Assembly (NCBI GenBank): GCA_002788855.1
Contig: PFSB01000010.1
Span: 1 to 49,753 of the forward strand
Direction of reading: 5' to 3'
Source: Candidatus Roizmanbacteria bacterium CG_4_9_14_0_2_um_filter_38_17
GTDB taxonomy: Bacteria; Patescibacteriota; Microgenomatia; GCA-00278855
Length of the DNA stretch: 49,753 nt
Notes under the pieces: model-generated
Told to the model about the DNA's origin: nothing
The model's input: the letters and a program-made list of their open reading frames with translations, nothing else
Databases searched by the model: none
Position numbers and translations under genes: made by a program
Shown here: positions 33,495 to 41,965 of the stretch, one piece after another
Numbering within the stretch: position 1 is the stretch's first letter
How the letters are laid out: the number at the start of each line of letters is the position of its first letter

Positions 33495-33523
33495 CTCTAA
33501 CATACGCGGATATTATTTGTCAA
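33495..33523 (-). promoter_or_regulatory. promoter of the 56-aa gene
   Basis: Minus strand TTGACA (33518-33523), 17 nt, TTAGAG (33495-33500). The leader is about 20 nt long and carries GGAG (33484-33487). Confidence 0.75.
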
Positions 33524-33731
33524 GCCCCATAGTTAACATACTGTTAAGATATGAGTATCCTATAATATAGGATGTTAATTATAGCCCTTATTTACGGTCC
33601 GTAAACTTATCTACATGCGTTGTGGATAAGTTGTTAGTTAACTATCTACTGCCGTAGACATGCTAGATGCTGATTAGGGTTATAAAGAAAATGGGGTAAA
33701 ATCCTATAATGTGGTTATTTAGAAGTAGACC

Positions 33732-35036
33732 TTATTTAAAGACCTTTTTGATCAATTCAGGTAGATATTTGGATGTATTGTTAGAATAAACAGCAGTCAT
33801 TCCTAATCTCTTAGCTTCTTTAAGGCGTTTGTTTTCTTGTAGCACTGGCCTTACACCTGCTAAGAGCGTTAATTCTCCCAGTGCGCAGCTATTATTGGCA
33901 AGTGTCTTATTTTTTACTGATGAGTAGACTGCAAGTGCCACCGCCAGATCTGCACCGGGGTCTTCGATCTTTAGACCGCCTGAGACGTTAATAAAAATAT
34001 CGTATTGGTAAAGTGGAATGCGTAGATGCTTTTGTAGAATTGCGGCGATCATCTCAAGTCTGGAACGAGAAAAACCTTGGCTTACTCGTTTAGGGTTGGG
34101 AATTTTACTATCCACAACTAGACATTGAATCTCAACTAATAGTACTCTTGCTCCGGCTATGATTGGGCAAAGAACAGCTCCTGGAGCTGAAATGAGTTCA
34201 TCGTCCAGAAACATTTTACTGGCATCCGCTATTTCTTCCATACCATCTTCCCCCATCTTAAAGACTGCCAACTCGTCAACTGTTCCAAAACGGTTTTTAA
34301 AGCTACGAAGTAATCTTAATTCTTCTAGGCGTTCTCCTTCTAAATACAATACTGTATCTACGGCGTGCTCAAGAACTTTAGGGCCAGCAACGGTTCCTTC
34401 TTTGGTTACCTGACCAACAAGAATTACTGGAATTGAGAGTCTTTTTGCCAGTTCAATAAGCTTCTGCGAGCAGTAGCGAACTTGACCAATTGAGCCGGGA
34501 ACTCCCGTTAAACCGTCGGACCAAAGAGTTTGAACGGAGTCAACTATAACAAGGTTAGTATCTGGATTTTTACTGATGGTAGTTAAGATTTCTTCGATGT
34601 TGGTTTCTGGGAAAAGCTCAATGCTTGCTCCTTTAATGTTAAGCCTGTCAGCTCGAATTTTGATCTGTTCAGGTGATTCTTCTCCGCAAACGTATAGACA
34701 GCCTGCCTTGTCTGCTACCTGTAGCAAAATTGTGCTTTTACCAATTCCTGGCTCCCCCGCCAAGAGAACCACATGTCCTCCTACTAGACCTCCACCCAAT
34801 ACCCTATCTAGCTCCAACAGCCCTGTTGAGACGCGTACGATGTCTTTATTAACTGTATTGGACAAAGAGATTGGAGATGTAGTTGAAGAGCGATGTGAGC
34901 TCTTGGTTTTGCGGATATCCTTGGTGCTTACTTCAACTAAGGTTTCCCACTCATGACAAGCTGGACATTGACCATTCCATTTAGGAAACTCGTTGCCACA
35001 TTGTTGACACACAAAAAGGGTTGTAGCTTTCACCAT
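33732..35036 (-). CDS. radA: DNA repair protein RadA
   Basis: A RecA-like branch-migration ATPase, 434 aa. It has an N-terminal zinc finger CQQCGNEFPKWNGQCPAC, Walker A GEPGIGKST, the RadA-specific KNRFG motif in LRSFKNRFGTVDELAVFKM, and a C-terminal Lon-protease-like domain (from about 280, INVSGGLKIEDPGADLAVALA). It helps recombination, including of DNA taken up by the Com proteins. TACAAT lies 6 nt before the start, so it is probably leaderless. It diverges from the AbiE operon. Confidence 0.95.
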   Translation of the reverse strand: MVKATTLFVCQQCGNEFPKWNGQCPACHEWETLVEVSTKDIRKTKSSHRSSTTSPISLSNTVNKDIVRVSTGLLELDRVLGGGLVGGHVVLLAGEPGIGKSTILLQVADKAGCLYVCGEESPEQIKIRADRLNIKGASIELFPETNIEEILTTISKNPDTNLVIVDSVQTLWSDGLTGVPGSIGQVRYCSQKLIELAKRLSIPVILVGQVTKEGTVAGPKVLEHAVDTVLYLEGERLEELRLLRSFKNRFGTVDELAVFKMGEDGMEEIADASKMFLDDELISAPGAVLCPIIAGARVLLVEIQCLVVDSKIPNPKRVSQGFSRSRLEMIAAILQKHLRIPLYQYDIFINVSGGLKIEDPGADLAVALAVYSSVKNKTLANNSCALGELTLLAGVRPVLQENKRLKEAKRLGMTAVYSNNTSKYLPELIKKVFK

Positions 35037-35060
35037 GGGCTAATTGTACTATATATAATA

Positions 35061-35120
35061 TTGACAAATACGTCATTATGCTGTAACATCTACCTAAGAT
35101 TATTTCTTATGTAGATGTTA
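35061..35120 (+). promoter_or_regulatory. AbiE operon promoter with inverted-repeat operator
   Basis: TTGACA (35061-35066), 17 nt, TAACAT (35084-35089). Inverted repeat arms TAACATCTAC (35084-35093) and GTAGATGTTA (35111-35120), extended inward by TAAGA/TCTTA. The left arm covers the -10 box and the right arm reaches the start codon. AbiEi antitoxins are known to repress their operon through inverted repeats. Confidence 0.82.
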
Positions 35121-35683
35121 TGATTAATCAAATACTACGTCGCAAATGTGCTTTTCAGACAGTTTTTAGTGTATCTGACGTTGCTCGTCTTACTGGTAAA
35201 CAGCCAGATGAAAATTTACTGTCGGCTTTAAGTTATCACGTTAAGAAAGGTAACTTACTCAGACTTACCAAGGGTATCTATTCGCTTGATAATCAGTACT
35301 CAAGAGAGGAACTTGCAAATAAATTGCGCCAACCGTCATACATTAGCTTATATACTGTGTTGCAGAAAACGGGGGTTGTGTTTCAGCCGTATACTTCTAT
35401 TTTTGTTGTTTCAAACAGATCAGAAACCTTAATAATTGGTAATCAGAAATATCTGTACCGTAAAATAAAAGATACAATACTACTAAATTCACAAGGTATT
35501 AGTGAAAATAATGGCGTATTTGAGGCTTGCGTGGAGCGAGCAATTTTGGATAAAGTCTATCTGGATGGAGAAGAACATTTTGATAACTTAAATTCGGTAG
35601 ACTGGAATTATGCGAATAATCTAAACGTTGATGTGTTTAAGAGCAAAACAATACAAAAATATATAAATAAACATGCTGGATAG
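35120..35683 (+). CDS. AbiEi-type antitoxin / autorepressor
   Basis: A 187-aa protein with an N-terminal winged helix (FSVSDVARLTGKQPDENLLSALSYHVKKGNLLRLTKGIYSL, shown here by its order of HTH then wing) and an AbiEi-like C-terminal domain (PSYISLYTVLQKTGVVFQ, VERAILDKVYL). In type IV systems it neutralises AbiEii and represses the operon. It overlaps the toxin gene by 11 bp and has the operator above. Confidence 0.85.
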   Translation: MINQILRRKCAFQTVFSVSDVARLTGKQPDENLLSALSYHVKKGNLLRLTKGIYSLDNQYSREELANKLRQPSYISLYTVLQKTGVVFQPYTSIFVVSNRSETLIIGNQKYLYRKIKDTILLNSQGISENNGVFEACVERAILDKVYLDGEEHFDNLNSVDWNYANNLNVDVFKSKTIQKYINKHAG

Positions 35684-36389
35684 CCAAAAACACAAGGTAC
35701 ATTTGTCAAATATCTTAAGTTCTTTATATAAAAATAGCCAGGTTTCCACCAATCTTGGGTTTAAAGGTGGCACAGCTTGTTATTTTTTCTATGAGCTTCC
35801 CCGGTTTTCTGTAGATCTGGATTTTGATCTTATTATCCCGAGTTTAATATTGAAATCAGCTAAAGATATGCTTATTAAAAGCATTACAGCTATTTTAGAC
35901 AAAAATTACGATGTAATAGATTCCTCGACAAAGTACAATACCCTATTTTGGCTCGTATCCTATGAGAAGGGTCAGCGTAATATTAAGATTGAAATATCAG
36001 TTCGCGACTTTCCAAATACATATGAAGTAAGAAATTTCTATGGAACTTCGGTAAATGTGTTACAAATAGGTGATATTATTGCGCATAAGTTAGTCGCAAT
36101 TCAGGATCGGAAAATAACAGCCAATAGAGACATTTTTGACGGTCATTTTTTCTTAGGTTCAAAATATGCCACTGAAATAAATAATGAGATTATTGAATTT
36201 AGGACAGGACTCAAAACTCTTAATTTCTATAAATCACTACATAAATTCATGAGCTTCTATAAACCCAAGAGTGCTTTGGAGGGCTTAGGAGAGCTTTTGA
36301 GTGAGAGTCAAAAAAACTGGATTAGGAGTGGGAAAATGATTTCTGAATTTACTGGATTAGTCGAGAGACAAATTGAAGTTTTTAGTTGA
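35673..36389 (+). CDS. AbiEii-type nucleotidyltransferase toxin
   Basis: A 238-aa toxin with the DNA-polymerase-beta nucleotidyltransferase core: LGFKGGTACYFFYELPRFSVDLDFDL (GGT...DxD, about residues 29-54), a later acidic strand in IKIEISVRDF, and IGDIIAHKLVAIQDRKITANRDIFD. Related toxins such as MenT transfer nucleotides onto tRNA and stop growth; the target here is unknown. It overlaps the convergent metalloprotease gene by 8 bp. Confidence 0.88.
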   Translation: MLDSQKHKVHLSNILSSLYKNSQVSTNLGFKGGTACYFFYELPRFSVDLDFDLIIPSLILKSAKDMLIKSITAILDKNYDVIDSSTKYNTLFWLVSYEKGQRNIKIEISVRDFPNTYEVRNFYGTSVNVLQIGDIIAHKLVAIQDRKITANRDIFDGHFFLGSKYATEINNEIIEFRTGLKTLNFYKSLHKFMSFYKPKSALEGLGELLSESQKNWIRSGKMISEFTGLVERQIEVFS

Positions 36390-38064
36390 GCAGAATACCT
36401 TTAAGCAGGTAGAGGTAGTCGAGGATGTTTACAACATTGTCGTTGTTGTAGTCAAATCTCATACTACCCTTGGCCCAGTTTTGTTGCCAATTTTTTATTG
36501 CTTGGGAAGAGTCTTGTTCAGATATTATAATTTCAATTTCCGCTCCATTTGCATTATGAGATAGTTGTTTAATTGAAATATTACTACTTAAACCGCCATA
36601 TTCATCACCATCGAATATTAAGCCGTCATGATGCCCAGTAGCGTCTGTTATGGGATCTGGTGTTGTGTCTATCCAGTGAGAAAATCCCGAATATTCTAGT
36701 ATGTGAATTAGAGTTCCTTGAGTTACTAAGCTGGGTAGACTTGCATCAACTCCTATGTTTTGCCTGTAAGACAGGTAATAATATGCGTTGTTATTTTCTT
36801 GTATGTTGTGATGTATTCGTATGAGTTTAGTACCTGGTTCGCTACTTTCTGAGGGTATAATTGTAAATCTGTAGCTACCAACTTCGTCACTCCATACATT
36901 TTGCACTTCTTCTTCTCCTATCCAGCCAACATGGTATTTATGTGGTCCATTAAATTGATGCCCTTCACTAAAACCCATGACATCTGTATCATCAGAGTAA
37001 CCAAATGAATCGCAACTACTTAGTGTAGGTTTTGTATCACCTGTGCATTCTAGAATATTTGCGTGATGTGCCCCCATATTATGACCTATTTCATGCTTAA
37101 AATTATGTAAATTATTCCCCCAACTGTTATAGTACCAGGAGCGTTTACCCCAGAGTTCTCCTTGTCCATTTGGTCGACCGCATGGTGAGTCTGGAATTGA
37201 ATATGCAACATAGTCATAATTATCTATCGAAATTTCACCTTGATTATTAATGAGTTCATCTATTTCAGTTGCCCAAGTATCGTAATAATATGGGTCGCTG
37301 CAGTCATCGTTAGGGTGTGGTATTTCAACTGGACCATAGGTTCTACCAGTGAGTTTGACTTTACCAAATGAGACTTCTTCAAAATATGCAGAAACTGAAT
37401 CATTTTGTTGAAAAAATGATCTTAATAGAAAATCTTGATCTGTAACACTTGTGCTGTTGTTAAACTTAACTTGAACAACTAATACTTGTTTGTCTCTAAT
37501 GTTAGTTTCAGAAGATATTGACACCGTAGAATCCTCAATTAATTGATCACTATCTATTATTACGTAGTTATCTAGGACATATCCTTTAATTCTTATTTTT
37601 GAGTTTATATGCTGCTTGAGCCGTGGGTTGTTAGATTTAATAACGTAGTTTCCGATAAATAGTTCCTCCGAGCTAGTTTTTTGCTCAAAATAATCAGCTA
37701 TAACTAGTTTTAGCTTCCCACTAAAAACTTTTTCTTGCTCCACAAGACCTAAGTCTGTTAATTTCCGGGGTAAAGCTGATGTCTCTTGACTGTTTAGTAC
37801 GTGCTGAAAAAAGGTGTCTGAATTTTGCTCAATGGTCTTGATTAGTAGCTCTTTGCGATCTGTGGCTACATCTACTGAATCATTAGTGTCTGAAGTTTGG
37901 ACTAATAACTCTTTCAGTTCATTTAGCTCACTTGATGTTGATTTGGCCTGAACAATATTAAGCTTTAATGGCAAAATCATTACTATCGTTAGTAGTAGGC
38001 TAGTTATTAGAATACTGACAAAGAAAACTCCTGCCTTTTTAATAAGAAAAAATGCTAACTTCAC
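36382..38064 (-). CDS. secreted gametolysin-like (M11) metalloprotease with dockerin-like end
   Basis: A 560-aa secreted protein with an N-terminal signal anchor (about 12-38), a propeptide-like region, and the catalytic zinc motif HEIGHNMGAHHA (HExxHxxGxxH, about residues 328-339), as in M11 gametolysins. The C-terminal MRFDYNNDNVVNILDYLYLLKGILLN is one Ca-binding dockerin-type repeat, given here as FDYNNDNVVNILDYLYLL. It would act on extracellular or partner-cell proteins (inference). Start GTG at 38064. Confidence 0.87.
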   Translation of the reverse strand: MKLAFFLIKKAGVFFVSILITSLLLTIVMILPLKLNIVQAKSTSSELNELKELLVQTSDTNDSVDVATDRKELLIKTIEQNSDTFFQHVLNSQETSALPRKLTDLGLVEQEKVFSGKLKLVIADYFEQKTSSEELFIGNYVIKSNNPRLKQHINSKIRIKGYVLDNYVIIDSDQLIEDSTVSISSETNIRDKQVLVVQVKFNNSTSVTDQDFLLRSFFQQNDSVSAYFEEVSFGKVKLTGRTYGPVEIPHPNDDCSDPYYYDTWATEIDELINNQGEISIDNYDYVAYSIPDSPCGRPNGQGELWGKRSWYYNSWGNNLHNFKHEIGHNMGAHHANILECTGDTKPTLSSCDSFGYSDDTDVMGFSEGHQFNGPHKYHVGWIGEEEVQNVWSDEVGSYRFTIIPSESSEPGTKLIRIHHNIQENNNAYYYLSYRQNIGVDASLPSLVTQGTLIHILEYSGFSHWIDTTPDPITDATGHHDGLIFDGDEYGGLSSNISIKQLSHNANGAEIEIIISEQDSSQAIKNWQQNWAKGSMRFDYNNDNVVNILDYLYLLKGILLN

Positions 38065-38137
38065 GTGAGTATCATCTCAAAATACCCAGACAATATCAAC
38101 CATGAGTCTTATACAACCAATAGACAATATCGAGGGT

Positions 38138-38569
38138 TTAGATGTATTGTACTTTAATCTCCTTGATATTTTTAATTTTCTTATCGGCGGTGATAAATAG
38201 CTGAGTATTTGTTGCCAGCGCTGTGGCAAGATGGATTGCGTCTGGAGTCTTAAGATTGTATTTTGCTCGCAGTTCGGCTGATAAAATACTTATTTCCCTT
38301 GTTAGTGGTATAAATTCCAGCCCAGGAATATGATCATCCAGATACTTATATATTCTTGCTAACTCAAGCTGTTTTTCTTTTATTGGAGCAACTAATAACT
38401 CCGTAATAAGCAAAGTGGAAGCAATAATCGTGGTTTGTTGCTGTACTAAGTCAAGAAATATTTGCTCAGAGTCTGCTGCAAAACGTGGATTGTTCTCAAA
38501 CAGATAAATATAGATACTTGTATCTAAATATACTCTATCTACTTCATTTATTGATTTTCTTGCTTCCAT
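38138..38569 (-). CDS. vapC: VapC-type PIN-domain toxin
   Basis: A 143-aa PIN ribonuclease. The acidic residues of the active site are in VYLDTSIYIYLFENN, STLLITELLVAP, TPDAIHLATALA and FITADKKI. VapC toxins cut tRNA or rRNA. It overlaps the antitoxin gene by 22 bp. Confidence 0.9.
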   Translation of the reverse strand: MEARKSINEVDRVYLDTSIYIYLFENNPRFAADSEQIFLDLVQQQTTIIASTLLITELLVAPIKEKQLELARIYKYLDDHIPGLEFIPLTREISILSAELRAKYNLKTPDAIHLATALATNTQLFITADKKIKNIKEIKVQYI

Positions 38570-38811
38570 GCATTACGCTCACTTGAAAGATACTTGGCTC
38601 CTCCACCGTATTGCTTATAGAGATTGCCTGCAATTCCACGCAACGACTTTATTGTTTTGACCGTAGGAACGGTTATAATAATTTGTAAAGACCCTTGAAC
38701 CCTTTCTTCTATATCCCATCTTAGCTCGTCGCCAGACTTAATTGCGAGTTGCTTGCGGATGAAAGCTGGTACACTTGTCTGACCCTGTGGTGATACTTTA
38801 GATATCAACAT
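38548..38811 (-). CDS. vapB: VapB-type AbrB/MazE-fold antitoxin
   Basis: An 87-aa protein. The N-terminal swapped-hairpin domain (MLISKVSPQGQTSVPAFIRK, then LAIKSGDELRWDIEE) binds DNA. The C-terminal tail (about 50-87) would hold the PIN toxin. It starts 8 nt after a perfect -10 box; two TTAAAGCA repeats flank that box and may be its operator. Confidence 0.88.
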   Translation of the reverse strand: MLISKVSPQGQTSVPAFIRKQLAIKSGDELRWDIEERVQGSLQIIITVPTVKTIKSLRGIAGNLYKQYGGGAKYLSSERNAWKQENQ

Positions 38812-38819
38812 ATGCTTTA

Positions 38820-38848
38820 ATTATAGCAATTTGCTTTAAGTATGTCAA
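38820..38848 (-). promoter_or_regulatory. vapBC promoter
   Basis: Minus strand TTGACA (38843-38848), 17 nt, TATAAT (38820-38825). The direct repeat TTAAAGCA occurs in the spacer and again just before the ATG. Confidence 0.82.
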
Positions 38849-39975
38849 CGATACATCACTGGTTTTGAGGTGGGAATGACAGAGAGGGCAATCCTGTGCT
38901 CGTTGGAATCAATTGTATCCACCTGAACAGTGACCTTATCTCCCACGTCTGGCTCTTGCCCTGATGGGATGTTGGAGATATGAGCTAAGCCTTCGATGCC
39001 TTTTTCAAGCTCAATAAATACACCGTATGCCGTCTCGCGAGTTACCACTCCTTTGACCATGTCTCCTTTTTTAAGCTTCTTGGCTATTTTAATCCAGGGA
39101 TCTTCGGTGGTTTGTTTAATAGAGAGGTTTAGCTTAGCTTCGCGCTCATCTTTCTCAAGCACCTTGACCTTGATGTCGTCACCTTCAGAGAAGTAGTCAG
39201 CGGGATCTTCAACCTTCTCCCAGGCAATCTCGGAGATATGGACCAAACCTTCAAGAATAACTTCATCTTTCTTTGATTTAGGATTAATACGAACAAACAG
39301 ACCAAACGGCACAACTCCCTCAACAATTGCATCAAGCACATCTCCAGCTTTAATAGTTTTTAGAACTTTACGCTTGGCAGCAATTTCTTCTTTTCTGGTA
39401 ACTAACATCTGGGAAACTACAAAACGATTTTGCTCACGGTCTAGCTCTAGAATTTTAACTTCCATCTCACGTCCGCGTAAACTTGCGGGGTTTTCCTGAA
39501 ACTCGGGATCGATATGACTTGGGGGAATGTATCCCTTGATGGTTTTGTAATCAATAAGGATGCCCCCATTAACTACGTCGCGAACCATGACAGTAATTTT
39601 TTCACTATCTTTATATGCCTGTGTTAAGCCTTTCCAGCGATGATCAAACGTAAAGCGTTTTAGTGATACAACCACACGTCCTTCCCTGTTTTCCTCAGAA
39701 ATAATTCTACCAAATACTTTGTCCCCTACTTTGAAGTCTTGAAAAAGATCGCTGAGTTCTTCCAATTCCTTGTGCCCTACAACAGCATTGGCCTTTCCTC
39801 CAATATCAATTAAAACTTCCTTTGGTTGAATAGAAGAAAGGGTTCCTTCTATCATTTCTCCCAAGGAATACTTAGGGATATTGTACTTTTCTCCCTTTAG
39901 AAGATCCGCCATGGTAGTTGGCGTTTTTGATGGCTCCTTAGTCTGTTTGACTTGTGGTGTTTTGGCTTTGGACAA
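38845..39975 (-). CDS. rpsA: ribosomal protein S1 (four S1 domains)
   Basis: A 376-aa protein with four S1 RNA-binding domains, at about residues 41-107, 125-190, 209-285 and 298-366. The last two are most typical (VPFGLFVRI...GLVHISEIAWEKV and TAYGVFIEL...GLAHISNIPSG). It helps mRNAs bind the ribosome and is shorter than the six-domain E. coli form. It starts at TTG 39975 with GGAG 12 nt upstream, one of few Shine-Dalgarno sites here. The leader contains a tandem repeat and a possible short upstream frame. The 3' end overlaps the vapB promoter. Confidence 0.93.
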   Translation of the reverse strand: MSKAKTPQVKQTKEPSKTPTTMADLLKGEKYNIPKYSLGEMIEGTLSSIQPKEVLIDIGGKANAVVGHKELEELSDLFQDFKVGDKVFGRIISEENREGRVVVSLKRFTFDHRWKGLTQAYKDSEKITVMVRDVVNGGILIDYKTIKGYIPPSHIDPEFQENPASLRGREMEVKILELDREQNRFVVSQMLVTRKEEIAAKRKVLKTIKAGDVLDAIVEGVVPFGLFVRINPKSKKDEVILEGLVHISEIAWEKVEDPADYFSEGDDIKVKVLEKDEREAKLNLSIKQTTEDPWIKIAKKLKKGDMVKGVVTRETAYGVFIELEKGIEGLAHISNIPSGQEPDVGDKVTVQVDTIDSNEHRIALSVIPTSKPVMYR

Positions 39976-39990
39976 TTTGAGTTCCAGCTC

Positions 39991-40036
39991 CTTTCATTTG
40001 TTTCATGGTTTACCTATGTTTCATAGTTTACCTATT
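39991..40036 (-). repeat. translation-start repeat copy 3 in the rpsA leader
   Basis: On the minus strand AGGTAAAC-TATGAAACAT is followed by AGGTAAACC-ATGAAACA-AATGAAAG, giving one partial and one full unit. The full unit equals the starts of 14582 and 15832. Here its ATG (40006) opens a 22-codon frame (39938-40006) overlapping rpsA in another frame. Confidence 0.75.
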
Positions 40037-40045
40037 ATGAGAGTA

Positions 40046-40074
40046 ATTATATCTTGAGAGTAATAGAATTACAA
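40046..40074 (-). promoter_or_regulatory. rpsA promoter
   Basis: Minus strand TTGTAA (40069-40074), 17 nt, TATAAT (40046-40051). This predicts a leader of about 65 nt, long for this genome. Confidence 0.78.
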
Positions 40075-40111
40075 ATACCTGTTTATGCTGTGAATCTGCT
40101 ACAATCAGGAT

Positions 40112-41320
40112 GTGCTACGCATAAGACTACAGCAACTACATAAATTTCTCTTTTATGTGTTGATATTGTTAATCCCGGTACAGCTTGGTAAGCATTTCTG
40201 GCCAGATTTTGCATTTATTAATGGCATTAGGATAGATTATTTGGCCCCTACTGTATATTTAACAGATATATTAATAGGCCTTATGCTACTCTCCTGGCTA
40301 ATAACTTCTTACAAGCGTGGGAAGGACCAGGTCCTCGATATTCGAGGTTGGATATTAGTTGTGGGAATATTTGCTGAAGCTAATATATTGCTATCTTCGA
40401 GCCCATGGGTTGCAACTTTAAGATGGATAAAATACTTAGAGATGGGTTTGTTAGTGGCATATGTTAGCCAAGCTAGCTTAGGTATTCAGAAAATTACCAA
40501 GCTTCTAATTCTAGCTGGGCTGTTTACTGTTTTTCTGGCACTGATACAGCTAATTAATGATGGCTCAATTGGCGGCTTATTCTATTTTCTAGGGGAACGG
40601 AGCTTTAGCTTAAACACCCCTGGAATCGCAAGACAGATGTTGTTTGGCAGGGAATATTTACGCCCATACGCTACATTTGCTCACCCTAATATTCTTGCGG
40701 GATATTTTGTAATTACTATGCCTTTTATATTAAGTGGTCAGTGGATTGGGAAGAATCTAAAACTATTTCTCGTGGGTCTATGGCTTATGATAATTTATAT
40801 TAGCGGTAGCGCTATGGCATTAATAGTTAGCATAGGAATATTATTTCAATATATAAAGATCCGATCTTTATATAAGTATCTAGCGTTTGGAGCAATCGTA
40901 TTCATAATGGGTATTTTGTCCATAACATATGGGACCGAGAGTGTGTCACGGAGAGTTGAGCTTAATAATATAGCTTATGAACTATTTAAAAGCTCACCGA
41001 TTGTTGGAATTGGGATGAATAACTTTGTTGTTCAAATGAGTAATTATCGCGATGTGAATGAACCGGGGTTTTTCTTTCAACCAGCACATAATATTTACCT
41101 GTTGCTACTCTCAGAAGGAGGAATTATAGGGGTGGGTTTGTTAGCCTGGTTAATATGGAAAATTTATATGATTGGGTTAAAAAGAGGGGTTTATATCATA
41201 CCTCTTGTGGCAATTTTAGTATTAGGGTTATTTGATCATTATCCCCTAACCTTACAACAAGGCCAACTATTGCTGGCTATGGTAATAGGGCTAAATTTAA
41301 GATCCACCACAGGCGGATGA
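40112..41320 (+). CDS. O-antigen-ligase-like polytopic membrane protein (2)
   Basis: A 402-aa protein with about eleven membrane helices and a Wzy/O-antigen-ligase region: LRPYATFAHPNILAGYFV, then ELFKSSPIVGIGMNNFVVQM and QPAHNIYLLLLSEGGIIGVGLLAWL, where the His in PAHN is typical of the family. It acts on lipid-linked glycan outside the membrane. Start GTG 40112 is 6 nt after TACAAT. Two palindromes shape it: 40850-40874 encodes YIKIRSLYK, and its last codons (RSTTGG) come from a hairpin repeat at 41301-41332. Confidence 0.85.
   Translation: MLRIRLQQLHKFLFYVLILLIPVQLGKHFWPDFAFINGIRIDYLAPTVYLTDILIGLMLLSWLITSYKRGKDQVLDIRGWILVVGIFAEANILLSSSPWVATLRWIKYLEMGLLVAYVSQASLGIQKITKLLILAGLFTVFLALIQLINDGSIGGLFYFLGERSFSLNTPGIARQMLFGREYLRPYATFAHPNILAGYFVITMPFILSGQWIGKNLKLFLVGLWLMIIYISGSAMALIVSIGILFQYIKIRSLYKYLAFGAIVFIMGILSITYGTESVSRRVELNNIAYELFKSSPIVGIGMNNFVVQMSNYRDVNEPGFFFQPAHNIYLLLLSEGGIIGVGLLAWLIWKIYMIGLKRGVYIIPLVAILVLGLFDHYPLTLQQGQLLLAMVIGLNLRSTTGG
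40850..40874. repeat. palindrome TATATAAAGATC family inside the ligase gene
   Basis: Perfect 12-1-12, in frame, encoding YIKIRSLYK. Identical in core to 30335-30357, and it encodes the same peptide. Confidence 0.92.
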
Positions 41321-41332
41321 GCCTTTGGCTCA
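41301..41332. repeat. double hairpin at the end of the ligase gene
   Basis: ATCCACC-ACA-GGCGGAT (imperfect) followed by TGAGCC-TTT-GGCTCA (41318-41332). It lies between the convergent ligase and 5S genes and overlaps the ligase stop. It may end either transcript; there is no T-run. Confidence 0.6.
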
Positions 41333-41345
41333 AAAAGCTCCCTTG

Positions 41346-41463
41346 TTCCGGCTACGACCTATTGTCCCAACCCGTTGCCAGGTAAGTATCGTGGGCGCGG
41401 ATGTGTTTCACTTGCCTATTCGGAATGGAAAGGAGTGGTGCCACAACGCTAAAATAACCGGAA
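41346..41463 (-). rRNA. rrf: 5S ribosomal RNA
   Basis: 118 nt. The ends TTCCGG and CCGGAA pair. It contains the conserved GTGGCACCACTCC, CCATTCCGAA, AGTGAAACAC and GCGCC...GATACT. It lies 76 nt downstream of 23S in the same transcript. Confidence 0.93.
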
Positions 41464-41516
41464 AAAGAGAGCTTTTTATGCCAGGTACCATACGATACCT
41501 GAATCTAGTTCTTCAG

Positions 41517-41544
41517 GCTGCATTCAGCTGATATATGATAGATT
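41517..41544 (-). repeat. 23S processing stem, 3' side
   Basis: Complementary to 45212-45240: GGTTGCATTCAGCC ... pairs with GGCTGAATGCAGCC-like sequence. The long stem brackets the 23S gene as expected for RNase III processing. Confidence 0.75.
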
Positions 41545-41929
41545 ATGACTATTAGTACTCCTCGGCTGAATCCCTCACGGAACTTACACCTAGAGCCTAT
41601 CAACCTGTTAATCTTACAGGAGTCTTAAAGATACCTTATCTTAGGGAGGGCTTCGCGCTTAATATGCTTTCAGCGCTTATCCTAAATGAATATAGCTACC
41701 CAGCGATGCCGGAGAGATCCCCAACAACTGGTACACCAGGGATTCATTCAACTCGGTCCTCTCGTACTAGAGTCAAATCCCTTCAAGTATCAATGCGCTT
41801 GCACCGGATAGAGACCAACCTGTCTTACGCATTCTTATTCGTTGTTACCAACGAGAATGGACTATACTACTACCCTAGTATATGACTAGGGAGTCGGCGT
41901 ATTATAGATTCTACAGAAAGATATCTATC

Positions 41930-41952
41930 TTGTTCAATCTTAGATTGAACAA
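41930..41952. repeat. palindrome within the intron
   Basis: TTGTTCAATC-TTA-GATTGAACAA, perfect 10-bp arms with a TTA centre as in 15817-15833. It lies just after the endonuclease stop codon. Confidence 0.85.
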
Positions 41953-41965
41953 AGTCTCTACGGGG

